Positions 31,049-43,146 of a DNA stretch of 64,000 nt are shown piece by piece. Made by a program: the position numbers and the translations under genes. Location: positions 960,001 through 1,024,000 of the forward strand of contig JALUTQ010000003.1 in assembly GCA_032718865.1 (NCBI GenBank). Direction: 5' to 3'. The stretch comes from Tilletia caries. Lineage: Eukaryota > Basidiomycota > Exobasidiomycetes > Tilletiales > Tilletiaceae. The notes under the pieces were generated by a model, which made no database searches, was not told the DNA's origin, and saw only the letters and a program-made list of their open reading frames with translations. Position 1 is the stretch's first letter. The number at the start of each line of letters is the position of its first letter.

Positions 31049-34000
31049 CTAGTACCGGAACATCTTCGCATCGCCCACAGCACGCATAGTCTCCTCCGGC
31101 CGAAGGGAGAAGGTCGGGATTGTCTTCAGAGCTGCCTCAGCGAAGATCGCCGCACCTTGGACGGCCTCGTCACTGCTGTGATTTGTCGTGTAGCTGAGCA
31201 CGCTATGCCGTTGTACTGCCGGGGCGGCCGTCGCTGACTCGGTTGTCAGCGCTCGACCCGCTGCCACAATCTCGACCGTGCTGAGTTCCTGCTGGAGCAC
31301 ATCGTCATCTTCGCCGTCATCCAGGTCGTTATGATAGTGATATTGTTGGTGCGCTTGGTGCATTCCAGCGCTGGCAATGTCCTCGTCCGCATCCTCGAAG
31401 GCACCTTCGGAGGAAACCGCATGGCTGACGTTCCGTAACTTGCTTTCCTCGATCGAGATCGGATGCCGACTGCCTAGTGAACGCACGTTCATGATATTCT
31501 GTCCATCTCTTGCGTTTCCATCAGCGGCGCTGCTGAGTCCAAGGCCGGTGCTCATCACCCGCTGTTCCAACCCGGTCCGTGCCTCGTCAAACATCCGCTG
31601 CCTTGACTCGGACAACGCCATTCCACTCTCGCCGCTGCTCGCCGTGGTGTCAAACGTGCCCGTCGTCTGGAAGGCGGGGCTGTCGTTGATGTGGCTATTC
31701 CGGTGTCGCATAGGTCCCAGCCCACTCTTGTTTCCAAACAGTAAATTGGCCCCGCCACGCCGTTGAGGTATGCTCGGAGCAGTGCTTGCCCGTGACTGTC
31801 CGCTCTCGGGACTTGCGAGCACATCGTCTCGTACTCGTAGGTTGTTGGTGTTACCACCTGCCGCCCGAGGATCATCATCGTGCCAGATCCCTTCTTCCCA
31901 GCTGCTCTTCCGGGACTGAATCGTGTGTCGACTGCGCGAATGTGTAACTCGACCGCTACCGTTATCTGGGTGATCGTCGACATCCTCGCCGATCCCGAGA
32001 CCGGACAACCCGAGCCCTGCCGAAGGAGAAGCAACGTACGGCCCATGTGTGATCAGACCACCGTCGCCTCTCTGCGACGTTCTTGGCTTCTTGGACGTGA
32101 AGATTGCAGCGAGCAAACCGTTCGGCCGTGGTCTCTCGCGATGAGCCGCATTCGACATCGCCACAGCCTCCGCTTGTCTGTATGCTGCGACCGCCTCATT
32201 CAACGTCGGACTGCCTCTGCCATCGTCCACCACAACCTGCTCCAACCCCGCCGAATGTTGATCGCTATCTGCCCAGGCTACAACCCCATCCTTCGTCTTG
32301 GGGTTCGCCGACAGGACCGGTGCGACCAAGATGCTGGCAGGCTCTAGATACGGGCTCGTCTTGATCTTGACCTGCGACGCATTGTATCCCTTCGACATCC
32401 GGAGTTGAGAGTGCGGCACGTACAGACCGCTCATGGCCGGAGATTTGCCCTTATCATCCGTTTCAAAGGAGTTGAGGTCCTTATGAATGTAAACATCATT
32501 ATCGTGGTCGTTCGCCTCGTCCGCGACCCATCGTCGGCACCCCAAAATGAGCAGGAATAGGAGCAGCACGCCGCCGACCGTCCCCAACGATGCTCCCAGG
32601 GCCATGCGCGTTCTGTCCGTCATCCCGTGTGAGTCCTGATGGTGGCCATCAGTCGCTGAGCTCGTAGGATCAGGTTCATTCCCGTTCAGGCCAACGAAGA
32701 AAGTGGTTGAACCGGCCCGTGTGAAGTCGTCGGAAACATCGCTAATGGCGTCCACCCTGACCTTGACCTTGTCTAGCACTGCATTTGCAGGTGTCCGGCC
32801 CGATAGGAAGAATGTCGATGTGTTGAATACGAACCAACTGCTCGCTTCCGCTGGATCGTAAGTCAGGTTGAGCTGTACGGTGGAAGCATCCAATGGTGCG
32901 CGCAGGAACTGTTGAAAGGAAATATTGAATGGCATCCCAGTGTCGATATTCATGTTTGGTATTGTTTCGAGGGTGAAGATAGACGGGAACACGTTCAACG
33001 TCAGGGTTGTGTTCGTGGTGAAATTGCTGGTCCGGTCGTTGAAGAGAACTGGCACTTCTACCGGCAGAGGAGCCAGCGAGTTCGAGTTCGAAGTGGAAAA
33101 GTTGAAAGGTGGAGTTCCCGACAAGGTTGATGTCGCAGAGTCGAAGGAGAGCCACGGGTATGAAGGGCTGAGTATCGCATCGACAGTGATCGAATCGTCT
33201 TGTGGTGCCTGCTTTCCATTGAGCTGGACCCCGCTTGTCGGTACTGCATAGTGGAAAGATGAACCAGCAGTGGCGTTGACCGGTCGCAGTGGGTGTGCGA
33301 GGGTCAGTGGCTGCTTGGTCAGGACGATTCGAAAGGAGTCCGACGTACCGCCGAAGCCGCGCATGTTTGAGGCGGTGATCACGACGGTAAAGGCGCTGTC
33401 GGCAGGGCTGGGCGACGCAGGTGCCACTCCGTCAAAGGTGAAGCTTTCGGCACTGAACGTGAGCCATGACGGGAGTGGAGAGCCGTCGTCGCGGGTAGCG
33501 GTGTAATAGATGTGCTCCCAATTTGGCATTTGGAAGCTGTACCCCGAGAATCCCAGGCTAAAGGACCATCCGAGTGGCACAAATTGTGAGCCATCGGGAA
33601 GGATGTACTGAGAACCGAGGCCGTTCACTGTAGGTAGTTGAGGTGCCAAAGGCATTTTGAGGGTGGGCGGTGGACCCTCGACGACAATGAGGCTGAAGCT
33701 ATCTTGCGTCGATGAGCCGTCGGAGCCGGTTGCAGTCAATTTTACTGATGACCGGCCTTGATCGTGAGACTGTGGTGCTCCTGTGAACGTCCGTGATGGT
33801 GCGTCGAAAGAGGCCCAAGAGGGCAGTCCCTCGACCTCGAATGAGATCGAGTCCGAGGAGGACGGGGAAGGGGATGTGGAGGAACCTGATGAACTGTCTT
33901 GATCGTCCCCCATCGCCAAGAATGTGTCATCTGCAAATGTCCAGGAATATGGTAGACCAACATGGCCGAGCTGAGGAAGTTGTGACGACAGTCTCCGCTG

Positions 34001-34105
34001 AACTTCAATGTCTGCGGCGACATTGGAGAGCGTGACCAAGATCGTAAGCCAGGCCGCCCATCGTCTGCCTGTGCTGCCGCGGCGTTGTCTGTTGGTGTAG
34101 ACCAT
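31049..34105 (-). CDS. AXL2: Axl2-like transmembrane protein with cadherin-like repeats
   Basis: The ATG at 34105 (MVYTNRQRRGS) gives 1018 residues in one exon. A donor at about 34,217 and an acceptor just before 34,131 suggest a 5' UTR intron. A signal-anchor-like stretch (WAAWLTILVTLSNVAA) is near the start. Four dystroglycan-type cadherin-like repeats follow, each with the W-x-x-F-D/N ... G-x-P pattern: LPSWASFDAPSRTFTGAP, LPSWLTFSAESFTFDGVAP, YPWLSFDSATSTLSGTPP and SSWFVFNTSTFFLSGRTP. One transmembrane helix (LGTVGGVLLLFLLILG) lies near residues 495-525. The roughly 500-residue tail is Ser-rich and presumably cytoplasmic. Axl2 family proteins mark sites of polarised growth or budding at the plasma membrane. 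Domain order and length fit the family well. Confidence 0.8.
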   Translation of the reverse strand: MVYTNRQRRGSTGRRWAAWLTILVTLSNVAADIEVQRRLSSQLPQLGHVGLPYSWTFADDTFLAMGDDQDSSSGSSTSPSPSSSDSISFEVEGLPSWASFDAPSRTFTGAPQSHDQGRSSVKLTATGSDGSSTQDSFSLIVVEGPPPTLKMPLAPQLPTVNGLGSQYILPDGSQFVPLGWSFSLGFSGYSFQMPNWEHIYYTATRDDGSPLPSWLTFSAESFTFDGVAPASPSPADSAFTVVITASNMRGFGGTSDSFRIVLTKQPLTLAHPLRPVNATAGSSFHYAVPTSGVQLNGKQAPQDDSITVDAILSPSYPWLSFDSATSTLSGTPPFNFSTSNSNSLAPLPVEVPVLFNDRTSNFTTNTTLTLNVFPSIFTLETIPNMNIDTGMPFNISFQQFLRAPLDASTVQLNLTYDPAEASSWFVFNTSTFFLSGRTPANAVLDKVKVRVDAISDVSDDFTRAGSTTFFVGLNGNEPDPTSSATDGHHQDSHGMTDRTRMALGASLGTVGGVLLLFLLILGCRRWVADEANDHDNDVYIHKDLNSFETDDKGKSPAMSGLYVPHSQLRMSKGYNASQVKIKTSPYLEPASILVAPVLSANPKTKDGVVAWADSDQHSAGLEQVVVDDGRGSPTLNEAVAAYRQAEAVAMSNAAHRERPRPNGLLAAIFTSKKPRTSQRGDGGLITHGPYVASPSAGLGLSGLGIGEDVDDHPDNGSGRVTHSRSRHTIQSRKSSWEEGIWHDDDPRAAGGNTNNLRVRDDVLASPESGQSRASTAPSIPQRRGGANLLFGNKSGLGPMRHRNSHINDSPAFQTTGTFDTTASSGESGMALSESRQRMFDEARTGLEQRVMSTGLGLSSAADGNARDGQNIMNVRSLGSRHPISIEESKLRNVSHAVSSEGAFEDADEDIASAGMHQAHQQYHYHNDLDDGEDDDVLQQELSTVEIVAAGRALTTESATAAPAVQRHSVLSYTTNHSSDEAVQGAAIFAEAALKTIPTFSLRPEETMRAVGDAKMFRY

Positions 34106-36456
34106 TATGTTGAGGACCGGGGCCGGCAAGGATCTGCGATAGAGGGAAGGAGAAGGAAAGATCCCACGGGTTAGAAGCTATGACCTCCAAAGATATCTGG
34201 AAGCAGCGGGACTCACCAGTAAGTGGTCCTTGAAGGAGTTCTTGATCGCCTGAAGGGAAGAGGTGAAAGAATGTGAGTTGAGCGAGAGAGCTCAGTCAGC
34301 CAGCGAAGGCGAGTGGAAAAGAGAGCGTCAAAGGAAGGTGGTGATGGTGGTGAGAGGGCAGAACAGAAGCAGGGGACTGAGCATAGGAGGTCGAAGAATG
34401 GCCACTGGAAGAAGCAATTCAGAAGAACGGTCAGCGCAGACCGTGTATGGAGACGCGCGCTATAGACTTCTGCGGCGATCGGAAATACAGCGACAGGGCA
34501 CCGTTCACAGTCGAAGCAAATGGCCAGGGCGCACCTGTGCGGACAAACAAAGCGGTCAACGATGTCCCCTCTCAAAGCCAGCTGAGAGTGCAGTGTGGCC
34601 GAGCGCTTCTGGCGGCCGTCAGGTGGACCTGGAATGAGGACCTCCCTAAGATCACTCAATATTAATAATCCTCGACAACCTCGCCACGACTTTGCCAGCG
34701 TATGTCAATAAAGAGCTCTGCAGCCTGATGGTCCGCCCGTGGGAAACGAGGGCCAGCTAGCGGGGTGTGAGTCCTTTCCTTTTGTTTGGGGATGCGCGAT
34801 GGTCGAACCGTTGAGGGCGGCACGGAAGGCGTATCGTCGGATTCAGCGCCCAGCGGGTGTGGACACGCCCAAAGGACTCCGCCTGCAAGGAAGTCGAGAC
34901 ATCGGGGGAGACTACCGGCACCCAGCCTGGCATCCTTTCAAGTCCCGGACGTCTGGAATCGCATTCAAATCGCGGGCACTCACCAGGTTTCGCTAACCTG
35001 CCTGGACTTATGGTGTGCTGGTCCATGGAGGTGATGACTGGTGAAGGACAAGTCCAAGAATCTTTCCCTTTGTTCGCATCTGCTGTCTGCTGTCTGACCG
35101 CGGCTGCTTCCGCAACCCGCTAGACATGCTATACATATGTGTGGGAGCTGGGAGGTGTGGGAGGAGAACAGACAGGAAGCTGGGAAGGCGCGAGACAGAA
35201 CTTTGATTGGGTTGAGAACACAGCAGTAACTAGAAGGTGATGGACAGGAAAGGGAAGGGATGTACGATCAAAGCGGTAGAGCGATGGGATTCTTGTTGGA
35301 GGCATGTGGGGAGGGCAGCGTGCTTTGCAAATGTACGTGGAGAGCGTAGGTGTCTGTGTGACGTGTAGAAACGGTCTTGGGGGTCGGCAAGTCGAAGGTC
35401 CGGACGCGCTCACGCTCGTCCGCAACCATGGGAGATGAATCGAATTGAGGGCCCGAAGCTCGAGAAGGAGAAAAGAAAAAGAAAAGGCCGATGCGTTGAT
35501 GCTTGTGGTTCCCAGCGCCTTCCTGCATTTCGGCCGAGCCGAGCGAGCTATGTTCGCCAGCTGCCTGACGTTCTGCGTTGGCCAGTACGAACTTGTTGAT
35601 AGAGGCGGAGGTGCGAAGCCGACCGGACGGAGACGACACCATCGAGAGTAGAACGTTGGTCACTCGTGGATCAGACCGAACCCGGAAGCACTTGAAGCCC
35701 GAGGAAGGCGAGACCGAAGCAGGGCAAAGGATGTTGTTGAGGCGACGGGACGAAGAAAGACAAGAGCGAATGCCAAGCGCGACCAGAACTTGAGAAAATT
35801 GGGTTGGGCAGAGAACTTGAGGTTGATTTGCTGTAACTTGCCATCGAGGAAGCTTGCGGTTGGCGGGATCGTCGAATGTTGCATAACTTGCGGGAGTTGA
35901 GAGTTTTGAGGAGTGAAGTCAGAAGAATAGTAGGGGAAGAGGTAGGAGAGAATGGAGAAGAACAAGCAAGACGAGAGAAATTGAAGGTGCAACAGCAAGC
36001 CTATGAGTGACGTGCTGATCCACCAAGTGGATGATCGGCGAGAGGAGAGCAGAACACAGGATTGCTTGGTGTTGTTGGTGAGAGGGAAGTTTCTTGACAG
36101 GCGCCTGTAGTATGGAAGTTGCAGAAGCTCGGAGAAAAGACCCGGATATATGGATTTGGCCGGAACGCGCTGAAGCGACATCGATGTTGCGGGTGTTGCA
36201 AACTCTTGCTGATTCGAATGGAGAGCAAAAAGAAGGGAAGTCGAAGAGAAAAGTGTTCAATCGAAGCCGGGTTTGGAAGCGATATTACGGCAGGGTTGGT
36301 GAGAGCCGCCTGCAATCATGATGAATAAAGTGACTGCTGATTCTGCTGAAATCCGTGTTGAAGATGACCGTCCGACTAACGGTTTGCAGAGCACGGACGG
36401 GAACGAGCGCTTCCGATCCGCAAGAGCGATTGAATGGATAAATGGATAACCGATAT
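34106..36456. other. 2.35-kb upstream region, no gene recognised
   Basis: It lies between the start of the Axl2-like gene and the stop of the RNA-binding protein gene, both on the minus strand. A probable 5' UTR intron of the Axl2-like gene occupies about 34,131-34,217. Other short frames on both strands resemble nothing known. It may hold a long, regulated promoter. Confidence 0.5.
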
Positions 36457-36877
36457 TCAAAATCCATGAGCCTGGCCGTCCGTGCTTTGATCATGCGACA
36501 TGCCTCCGCGGAGCATGATCGGCGGAGGAGACCTCAACACCTCCGCCGCCCGTGCAAGCGGCGTCGCAGCCGAGTGTCCCGAAGGCCCTCGCTCTTTGTC
36601 ATTCTGCCGGTAAGCCTGGTCCAACGATCCCTGAGGAGGCGACCGAGACGAGGGCGTCGCCGCTTCGGACCCCATCTCCTGTGATCGCCCTGCAAAGCCC
36701 TGGGCTGGCCCTGATGGGTGATATTGAGGACCAAATTGCTCGTGCCACATCAAGACTCGAAGCATCTCGTCGTGATCCAGTGAACCAAGATTCCCGTTTC
36801 GATAGGCTTCGGCCAGGCTCGGACTTTTTGCCAGCTGTTGCTGGTTTTGGTGCTGATGCAGCAGCTGTTGCTGTTGA

Positions 36878-36909
<32 letters not shown>

Positions 36910-36922
36910 ATGCTGCTGCTGC

Positions 36923-36956
<34 letters not shown>

Positions 36957-39900
36957 GCTGTTGCTGCTGTAGATGGTGCTGCAGCTGTTGTTGTTGTTGC
37001 TGTTGATGCTGCTGCTGCTGTCGGTGCTGCCCATTTTCTTCACCATCCTGCCCGCGGTCAAACTCCCTCTGATCCAGCCTGTGCCGGCCCACATGGTCAC
37101 GAGGATCGTACCCATGGCCCGCTTGACCGTTGGAGTCCTCGGCAGGAAGCTGCGTAGAGCCACCGACGACAGGAGAGATGGCCGGACTAAAGGGCGAGAA
37201 CGTGGACGACTTAAGCAAATTCGTCAATGGAGAGGGTCGACCCCCACTCAGACCAGACTGGGAGAAGTTGGAGTTGCCAAAGTCGCTGCCGCCGGACGCG
37301 TCCCGCAGGCGGTTGAGCACGGTAGGGTCAATCGCCATCTTTGCCAATGTAGCAGTCAAGGCGTCGTGGTCAATATCATGCTGATTGTACTCGTTGGAGT
37401 TGCCAGTGTTGTTGTGACTGTTGCCGTTGTTGTGACTGTTGCTGTTGTTGTTGTTGCTGATGCTGTTGCTGATGGTGCCACTGCTGTCCGTAGCCGCCTG
37501 TCTAGTGAGGTTCCCGAGCAAGGAGCTGAGCTGTGAGTGATTCAGGGAATCACTGAGCATGGCAAAAGCATTAAGGTCCAACGATCCAGGAGGAGACTGA
37601 TGCTTGGGTTGCTGCTGCTGCTGTTGCTGCTGCTGAGGCATCGACATGTGATGGGCTTGCTGACCGTATCCCTGCTGATGAGGCTGAGGCGATGTGGGCA
37701 TGGCAGCGCCATTGAGGTTGGACGGCGGACTCGCGCCGCTCAGATTGGCAGCAATCTGCTGCAGCAAGGCCGTGTTGGGGTCAACACCGTTGCTTGTACC
37801 GTTGCCTGCCGACGCACTACGCTGGACTGCGCTCAAGACCGAGCTGAGCCCAGCGAGCTGAGCCAACTGGGTCGCGCTAAGACCGCTCAGGCCTGCCAGA
37901 CCAGCCAACTGGCCCAACTGCGCCGCATGCGTAGCCGCCTGAGCTGCAGCAGCCGCTGCTTTATCACCCTGGCTACGACCCCAACTCAGGCGGATGCGAC
38001 CTCCGCCAATGGGGAAACCTTGCATCCGCTCGATGGCGCGCTCAGCATCGGTCTTGGACACGAACTGCACGAAGCCACATCCTTTACCCGGCGGAATTTT
38101 GACGTAGGTGATCTCGCCGAAGGGCACAAAGAAGGTCTTGAGTGTCTCCTCAGATATCAAAGACGACAGCCCGCCAACGAAGACAGTCGTGTTTGTCGGA
38201 TCGAGGGCGCTCGAAGAAGATAGGATTGAAGCTGCGCTACTTGGCCCGATGGCGGACGATGGCGAACCCATCTGCAGCGGGAACCCGTTGGATCCATTAT
38301 CGGGGACGTTACCGTGCGGCGGCATGGATAGTTGACTCAAGGCCTGACCGAACCCAACGGGCGGCCGGTCCATATGGGGCTGGTTTCGAGCCAGAGCCTG
38401 TGCCTGCATGATGCCAGCAGGTGGCTGACCACCGGCAGGAGACATCGCTCGCAAGTCTCGCATTTGCTCGGGCCCGGGATAGGGACCGCCAGGGCGCGGC
38501 ATCATACCGGGGCCTCCAAAGGAAGCCATCTGCATCGGAGGCAACGGCGACATACCCGGCATGCCAGGCTGGTTGCCAGCAGGCTGGTGCTGGGGAGGTC
38601 GATTGAAGTTAGGTCCAAAGTGTCCAGGCGTTGGTCCAGGTCCATAGAAAGCGTGGTTAGGCTCTTGCTCCGGGAACTGCGGGCCAGAATTGGGATTACG
38701 ATTCTTGGGAGTGGCGGTGCACACACGCAAAGGCCGGCCGGGAGAAAACCCGTGCACAGGACTGACAACAACGCCTTGCATCTCAACCAAGGCGCGAGCG
38801 CAGTCGGCCTCTTGCGTAAAGCGGACGAAACCGAAGCCGCGCGACATGCCCGTGACCGGGTCGGTCATAATCTGTGTGATAGGGCGAACGCGAGTGATGA
38901 GTGAGCTGTGCGATGTTCAGACCGAGGGCGGAACTCGTGATGACTTACCTTAGCAGATTTTGTGGACAAGAATGGAGCGGGACCGATGCGTGCCGGTGGA
39001 TTGTAGTTGCCCTGCGCTTGCTGCGCATGTGCGTGCACGATGGCAAACGGATGCGAAGGCGGCCAAGGTGGAGGCTGCAGGAACTGGTTGACTAGATCAT
39101 TCTCGCGTAAATCCAGGCTCAAGTCACCCACGAAGATACTGAATTCCTGTGCCCCTCCAGGCGCACCACCACCCTGCGCACCAGAGGCCTGCCTTGCCAT
39201 ATTGGGCGGGGGAAGAGGAAGACCCGGAACTTGAAAGTAGTCTGGCGGCAGATACTCGGGAGGACTCATGCGAGCCATCTGTGGATCCGTCCATCCACCA
39301 GCCACTGAAGGCGGACGTCCAGGTTCGGCTTTCCGTTCCCTGTCGTGATTGAGAAATGTGAGATGTGGTGTCAGTGCGAAGGGCTGAGCCTGCGTAGCAG
39401 ATCAAGCCTGCGCGAGACATGTCAGGCACTGAACTCACCCTTCCGCTGCGGGGTAGCCACCCGGCAAAAAGTGCTTGGGCATTTGTGCTCCTGCCATGTG
39501 ACCCGGGAATCGATTGGGGATGTTCTTATCGGCGACGTTGTTGGCTGGCGGACGGGGACCAGCGATCATGCCGCGTTCCGAATGAGCGGGTGGGAGAAGG
39601 AACTCGTACATAGGCTGAGCGACTGACATCTGCCATGGCATCCGGTTGTCAATGCCACTATTGCCCTCCTGCGGATGCTTGCCGTGCGGCACGATTTCGC
39701 TGAAAGTGGAAAGCGTGGAGGGCGGACTGATGAACGTCCGGGATGAAGTGTAATCACTTGTGAGACCGAATGATGATGCCGAGTCGTTAACTCCAGACGC
39801 TGCCGAAGCTCGGTCGGATGCTGAAGAACGAGATCGATCGAAACGGAGAGAAGGAGAAAGGGTGAAGGGTACGTCAAGGGGACCACCAAAAGGAGGACCT

Positions 39901-40235
39901 TGGCCAGGATGCGGCTGCCCTCCCGCACCCGCACCAGAGTCACCCATGCCATGAGGAGGACTGGGGTGCGCGACGGAGCGCAGTGGCCTGGCGTTGTCCG
40001 TGACAGACCTCCAGTGTTGCATGCCTGCGCGGTTGGCAGCAAAGTGATCCTGCAAAGCGGATGCGACGGGCTGCGCACTGTTCATACGTTCCTTGCGAGG
40101 ACCGTCTGTTGACGCAATGCTATGCGCACCTCCGCTATCGTGGGAGTCATTCTGTTGTTGCTCGAGCTCGCGTCCCTGGCCGATGCTGCCTTCTTGATTT
40201 GGTCCGACTTGGCTTTCGTGCGGGCCTCGCTGCAT
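36457..40235 (-). CDS. Two-RRM RNA-binding protein (Nam8/Ngr1/Csx1 type), poly-Q
   Basis: Exons are 40235-39439, 39339-38949 and 38871-36457; introns are 99 and 77 nt. The frame is kept, giving 1200 residues. The first RRM (about residues 330-440) has IFVGDLSLDL as RNP2 and SRGFGFVRF as RNP1. It contains an insertion of about 50 residues (PPPWPPSHPF...) before KSAKIMTDPVTG. The second RRM (about 615-690) has TTVFVGGLSS and GKGCGFVQF, and ends RIRLSWGRSQ, typical of the last RRM of Nam8/Ngr1 proteins. The rest is Gln/Pro/Ser/Asn-rich, with a long polyglutamine tract near residues 1010-1075. Family members bind U-rich mRNA, affecting splicing or stability. A third N-terminal RRM, usual in Ngr1, is not seen. 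An upstream coding exon cannot be excluded. Confidence 0.82.
36837..37025. repeat. Trinucleotide (polyglutamine-coding) microsatellite
   Basis: About 190 bp of TGC/TGT/TGA-type triplets on the plus strand read as CAG, CAA and CAT on the minus strand. They encode a Gln/His tract. CAA interruptions are common, including about ten consecutive CAA codons. Length variation between strains is likely. Confidence 0.9.
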
Positions 40236-41735
40236 TGTTGGATATCCTAGTGGACCTTGACTGGGCTACTGGGATAGTGTTGTGAGGGAAGGAGGGATGG
40301 ATGGTGAAAGGGGAATGGTGTACCTGATGAGTTTGTAGTGCGCCTAAGAGAGGATTGCTGCCGACAAAAGAAGAATTGTTGAGGAGGCTCTCCTGTGTGG
40401 GTCAGGCGTTCGGCGCCCAATAGAAGACCGCTTCAGCGTCAAAAAAGGATCGTTCGTGGGAAGGGCTGTCAGAGAGCGAAGGATGGAGAACAGGCGGTCA
40501 GAAATGAAATAGGAAAAACTAGTCAAGGCTTCGGGAAGAGACGTGGCTGAAAACTCCGCCCGCTTTCACTCACTCGTCTGGCTGCTCGCTTGCAGGTCCA
40601 CCTCTTTCGTCGTTCCTGACAGAAGAGGAATGAAATTATGAAATCGCCGGAAGGGAGAAAAGGAGGAAATGTTCGGTACAGTATCAGCAACGCAGAGTAC
40701 AACATGGCGTCAAACCGAGACGGGCCCGGGAGGGAACTCACCTTCGTCCGGCGCGTGTCGATGGCGTTGAAGATATGAAAGAGAGAAAGCCCGGATGTGA
40801 TATGACGATATATGGAATTCCGCTGTGGATAAGAGATGATGCGATGATGTCCGATTCCATTCACCGTCCGTGAGAAATCCGTGACCCCGCTGGTGCGCGT
40901 TTACGCTTCCTGCCTTCCTTCCTTCCGTTCTCTGCCCGGCTGCCGCTTCGCTTTTTGGAAAGGGTCGATGTCCGTTATTCTCCGCTCTGTGTGGTGGTAG
41001 CGGTGGTGATGGTGGTGGACGAGAAGCTGCTGTCGGAGTGGGTGAGACCGTATGGTGTAGAATTGGTTGGAAGGGAGGGGTCAGAGCTCTGGGAGAGGTG
41101 CGTCCCGAGAGCCGACAAGGCGACAAGTATTTGAGCAAACGGGGAGGACCAGCAGAAACACAGCGCGCGGGTACTGCAGCAGAGCTACGGAAGGCAAACC
41201 TTTTGCACGACGTGCAGTAGCGTTTAGTGCGGCGACGTGGTACAAACGAGGCACAAGATCTACTTGCCGATGGCAGACGTCAGGAAAACCTCTGGTGTGG
41301 TACCCACGCCTCAAACGTAAATAATCGCGTGGAGGTTCGCCTCATGGATAGATGAACACCTTCACGATTCACGTGGAGAGGTACATAGTCACCGAGTCAC
41401 TGCAGCGAACACGATGCTGCGGCTGCAGTCTGCACCGCCTTTCGCAGTTCGCACAGGTCGCCGCGAAGATCAGCGCTGAGCGTCTCGTACCTTGCAGCTT
41501 GCTGACCGCTGACTGCGCCATGGTCCTTCGCCCTTGACACGAGTCGTGTAAAGTGAGGAAGGCAAGACGGCTTCAACGAACCGGGCTGGCCAATCCTGCC
41601 ACCTTTTTTGCGCAACAAGGAAGGCAGAGATAGCGGGAGTCAGTGCAAATAAGTCCCAAAGAGCAAATAAAGAGCAAAGCTCGATTAAAAAGCAACTTCC
41701 CCCAGCAGCGTCTGGTTCGAACAACGCGGAGAAAG
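40236..41735. other. Upstream region of the RNA-binding protein gene, no gene recognised
   Basis: Donor-like CTCAC motifs on the minus strand (about 40,571 and 40,738) suggest 5' UTR introns of the gene at 36457-40235. The short frames do not resemble known proteins. Confidence 0.45.
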
Positions 41736-42802
41736 TAGGCTCGTACCCAGCCCCTACCCTGCGGTCACGTGCTTATGAATTTCATTCGCCAGTTACGGAC
41801 CGGTCGCCCGAACTTTACAGTCTTTGACCTCCGCACCGAGGGGCTGGGAACAAACATACTCATTAGTACACTAAGAGCAATCCTCCACTAGTAAATGTAC
41901 GTAGACTTAGAGCACCAACCACACAATACTGGCAGTACAAGTTGGTCATGTAGCTTCGACAGAAACTAAAGGCGAGCACAGCAGGAGCAAGTTCCATGAG
42001 AAGAGATGCTGGAGAATGAAAAGAACTGTAATCACTTGTCAGTGACATGTCCGGAGGGGATCAGGAAAGAACGGAGACAGACGCAAGACATCCCTGAACG
42101 CGAAATTGGAATAAGGATAGTACTGACCAGTAACCAGTCACGACGTCAAACGCCCTTCGCCCCTCGCTTGCGCCGTGATGTCGGCGTTACGTGATGCTGC
42201 CGACTGGAGAGGTTGAAAATGAAGAGAGATATGATGTCAGAACAAGGCTACAAGGTGGAGGAATCAGCAGATAGCAGGCGGGGGACGATGGAGGTACAAA
42301 CCGGTGTCGTCCACAGTCTGACTCCAGAGATCTGATGATTGTTGCTGTCTGCCTAATGAGTGATGTTGCCTGAGCCGCGAGGTGACTGGTGAGGAGGGTT
42401 TGAGCTGTGAGAACTGAGATGCGCCGGTCGATGCGAAGAGCGAAGAGCAGACGGGGAGCAGAACCCAGGGACGGGAGAGCAGGAAGCGGTCGGCGGGATT
42501 GGCAGACTTGTGGCGAAGACCGGGTGAGGTTGCGAGACTGTATGCGCGTGAAGAGAAGCAAAGTTGAAAGAGAACAAAGCAGTGAGCTGTGAGAAGATGT
42601 GATCAAGCAAGGGGCAAGCGACGAGCTGCAAGACGTAGCTCGCAAAGCAGTCAGCAGTCAGCAGAGCTGGAGCTGGAGCTGAAGCTGAAGCTGAAAGAGC
42701 TGGTGTGGATCGATGTGGTGATTGGCGAATGCTTGCGGATGGTGGTGTGGTGTCCATCCACTAATGGAGATTTGCTCGGAGCTGCTCCCAGCCAAACACT
42801 TA

Positions 42803-43146
42803 GGGCCTGTACAGCTGCACCGTCCTATGACGCTGAAAGATATCACAAAACACAAAAATAGGAATCATATGACATATGACGCAAAAGGAGGTGGAGTTAA
42901 CAGATCCCGTACAGCAAGCCCGTCAAAGAGTGTTGTTCGAGCTCAATTTTTCGACGGTGCGTCAAATCACGGTGCGTCCAGCTAAAAAGCTGGACGCTAG
43001 TTTTGACTATGAAAAAGTTATCATGACGCAAAGTTTTGCGTCACAGAAGGTCTGCTGTACAGGTCATGACGCTACCGTGACAACTTTATCACATGACGCA
43101 AAATCAATTAGTAGCGTCACGCGTGACGCTGCAGCTGTACAGGCCC
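42803..43146. mobile_element. PIF/Harbinger (Tourist-like) MITE, 344 bp
   Basis: The terminal inverted repeats GGGCCTGTACAGCTGCA (17 of 17) are bounded by TTA at 42800-42802 and 43147-43149. A TTA duplication and a GGGCC start are hallmarks of PIF/Harbinger elements. About nine copies of TGACGC or GCGTCA are scattered in both orientations, many as TGACGCAAA. There is no coding capacity. It lies inside the Mutator-like element, so it inserted later. Confidence 0.9.
42974..42997. repeat. Central hairpin of the Harbinger-like MITE
   Basis: GCGTCCAGCT, a four-base AAAA loop and AGCTGGACGC form a perfect 10-bp stem at almost the midpoint of the element. It may be a relic of a fold-back origin or a structural signal. 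Confidence 0.75.
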
